DNA from: a virus
Virus record (IMG/VR): IMGVR_UViG_3300033064_001612
Location: 1 to 25,689 of that record
Strand: one strand, 5' to 3'
Length of the DNA: 25,689 nucleotides
Shown here: in pieces, positions 25,001 to 25,689 of the stretch
Position numbering within the stretch: the stretch's first letter is position 1
Layout of the letters: every line of letters starts with the position of its first letter
Notes under the pieces: model-generated
What the model was told of the DNA's origin: nothing
Database searches by the model: none
The model's input: only the letters and a program-made list of their open reading frames with translations
Program-made: the position numbers and the translations under genes

Positions 25001-25645
25001 ATAGCCAAAAAAGCCAATACTGACCCTACTAAATACTATTTTTCAGACTGGTATGCTCCAAGCAGGGATGAGCTAGAGGTTTGTTTTAGAAATCTTACTC
25101 CAACAGAGCCTAGCACTACTGCTGGTCAAGTATCTACTACTAGAGGAATTTATTATGACACTAGTGTCTCTGTTTCTAGCCAGTTTTTAAGACTTAATTC
25201 TGCTGCAAGCGTATATGGTCAGATTAGTGATAGCTATAGTACTGATTTAACATATTCTCCTACAATACGTACAGCTAACGGTAGTAATAATAACTCAAAA
25301 CCTATTGTGCATGCTTATGCTTATAAGTACAACGACCTTAACTCTAATGGTACTAAGGCAGGCTTTTTTAGTTTAAAAGTACCTCCAAAAGGATATGTTA
25401 CCCCATATTTAAAAACTACTTTAGAGAAATTTGCTTTTAATGGAACAGAGTCACTGTTAAAAGCAGGTTATCTTACTATGATTTCAACATCAACATCCGA
25501 TACTGTGCCCACTGATACTGCTAAAAATCATAGAGTTTTTACTATGTATGTTGCTGCTGATCTAAGTTTTTTTGGTAAACAAGGTGTGGTACTTGGAGAA
25601 AACTCATCATCTTATACAAGACTAATACGTAGAGAATTGGCTTAA
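22034..25645 (+). CDS. Large fibre/receptor-binding protein with six FN3-like repeats and a lectin-like C-terminal region
   Basis: ATG 22034 overlaps the preceding TAA by one base, with GGAG (22020-22023) upstream; the frame is open back to GTG 21980, but that lies inside the previous gene. The 1203-residue protein begins with an attachment-like segment at 21-57 (ADDLADLDPAPYVGSFAYSA, then GRMYFSNGSVWRT). Six FN3-like units follow at about 64-183, 186-295, 297-405, 407-505, 508-608 and 612-717. Each opens with a TP-containing linker and carries an aromatic core strand: FYWRGKY, FYWKARYY, YYWKARYI, FKWTARQ, YNWKVMY, YYVRVRYY. The remaining 480 residues are distinct; SDWYAPSRDELEVCFRNL near 1004-1021 resembles the DUF1566-type motif (W-x-x-P-S-x-D-E-L) found in C-type-lectin-like phage tips. 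It is probably the side fibre or receptor-binding protein. No intramolecular chaperone or enzymatic motif was recognised. Confidence 0.65.
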   Translation: MANLSDQKTLQNKSAVMGPTIVHADDLADLDPAPYVGSFAYSADGRMYFSNGSVWRTTEDPPVKTPTAVSPSSTTAQRQLTLSTFLNSSTSPDLQFKQIGIVFQVSLSPTMSPLIMQKELSTTKKNAQGNDIEWPTVNSYNLLATDTIPNLTPGKTFYWRGKYLATAGQASGFSKIFEQKFPELIDTPTPKTGTGLGQVQNYIEVTPYKSPFEIENLYPPFQIEWLLSLDNFKTSFPGIKTDITSGNPFDTFKFIREAGTTFYWKARYYSTPASAGGSKVSAYSPVGINVQVKDVLTPATINVPGVTAKTVRLKLSPYSSVTKKARIRTEWLVADSLENLEVLQTNAETVRPELTNNSDSLDILTLPAAILADSSTIYYWKARYINSDNIASDFSPTDTFVRYPEFVTPAIITVKNADTKTLTISDFKSEYSTIYPYESTEWVLYDITTNQVLVPATPTVGNTFDVFSYSETSLQPGKQFKWTARQKNKRGAYSTLVQSENYQIPWIDTPKAISTGNTSSLISSQYSSAYFVRAKFSVITITGPDDVNIIITSSADSNTINKFERLLGYSSELIQGTTYNWKVMYIGETARGGTVTSKESSVSSYVQPDIVKTPVIKTPTEAQINGPKIDLSSSDLALYTSPGIVKAEHLYSDWEMSTNPGFTQSGYVDSVSKSTIHKTTWTTDKLKINTAYYVRVRYYSDVGKSYWSDTSTYLFKTPDAYNHSLNYTPIPRQIAKEYPAAGGYYAGDIWHYATSATNSAYTIGGPSTVKNGVPILFKVPNMQFAPLFYLGQKVQIRSQEYPRYIQIEGVVRIASADELTIEVTNVFKDSSITANSIIISTWVVMSLYRIILSYKSKGEVSGTNATIRGRTVTSGRTNYPDSGNGTGWGTNATNTMNFALLEKPLLEDPDYFTPFSSSSTFIDWPDEFLSLSDGSLIQKAMWRHSWLVYALSQIPGVVSDPVERANTKYLPENLYPLAHYVYEFNKVEDIAKKANTDPTKYYFSDWYAPSRDELEVCFRNLTPTEPSTTAGQVSTTRGIYYDTSVSVSSQFLRLNSAASVYGQISDSYSTDLTYSPTIRTANGSNNNSKPIVHAYAYKYNDLNSNGTKAGFFSLKVPPKGYVTPYLKTTLEKFAFNGTESLLKAGYLTMISTSTSDTVPTDTAKNHRVFTMYVAADLSFFGKQGVVLGENSSSYTRLIRRELA
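22223..24184 (+). repeat. Six tandem FN3-like protein repeats
   Basis: The units are about 100-120 residues long. Trp is conserved at residues 159, 264, 380, 482 and 581, replaced by a Tyr/Val strand in the sixth unit, within a xY/F-x-W-K/R-x-R-Y strand, and each unit follows a (D/K/L/V)TP linker. They are divergent in DNA, so they are old domain duplications, not recent tandem copies. Confidence 0.75.
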
Positions 25646-25657
25646 AGGAACTAATTT

Positions 25658-25689
25658 ATGAAATATATAAAATTTACATACGTAGATAG
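25658..25689 (+). CDS. Start of next gene, 3' truncated by the window end
   Basis: ATG 25658 follows AAAGGAA (25644-25650) at good spacing, 12 bases after the preceding stop. Ten codons are visible (MKYIKFTYVD) before the window ends. Too little is present to assign a function; its place next to the fibre gene suggests another virion or host-interaction gene in the same transcription unit. Confidence 0.6.
   Translation, partial: MKYIKFTYVD

Noticed and set aside
25030-25645. Variable repeat of a diversity-generating retroelement
   Set aside because: The C-terminal region may have a lectin-like fold, but I see no paired template repeat and no reverse transcriptase gene in the window.

Overview
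The window is the tail-assembly and adsorption region of an AT-rich, long-tailed dsDNA phage or prophage. All real genes lie on the + strand, packed in the order typical of siphovirus tail modules: neck/tail-completion-like protein (5' truncated), tail terminator, major tail tube protein, frameshifted tail assembly chaperone pair, giant tape measure protein, distal-tail-like protein, baseplate-hub-like protein, a J-like central fibre/tip protein, then three adsorption-structure genes. There is no sheath gene, which argues for a non-contractile tail. The tube protein closely resembles T5 pb6 as I remember it, so the tail tube is T5-like. The host cannot be named from this DNA. Host-type sigma-70 promoters and good Shine-Dalgarno sites suggest a Gram-negative, probably proteobacterial host.

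Layout: 1-1992, neck-like protein and tail terminator, coupled by an ATGA overlap. 2076-3218, tube protein, with a likely promoter in front and a hairpin terminator behind. 3297-4063, chaperone G and its -1 frameshift product GT, with a clear slippery heptamer GGGAAAC at 3683-3689, closed by a strong terminator. 4132-11255, a full-consensus promoter and the tape measure (2339 aa), followed by a hairpin. 11312-18136, distal tail, hub and J-like genes, tightly spaced, ending in a terminator. 18192-25645, an extended -10 promoter and three genes for a beta-helical fibre-like protein, a small virion protein and a large protein with repeated FN3-like domains. 25658 to the end is the start of another gene.

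How the genes work together: the tube protein polymerises around the tape measure, which is kept soluble by G and GT. The terminator protein caps the tube and the neck protein joins it to the head. The Dit-like, hub and J-like proteins form the tip. The last three genes probably build side fibres or a receptor-binding structure. The fibre-like protein resembles virion proteins of T4-like cyanophages more than T5 proteins, so the module looks mosaic.

I saw no tRNA, CRISPR array, insertion sequence, integrase or defence system, and no non-coding stretch above about 175 bases. The most notable items are the frameshift site, the T5/cyanophage mosaic, three different internal repeat architectures in adsorption proteins, and terminator-promoter pairs at module boundaries. 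Family assignments come from reading and memory, not from database searches.
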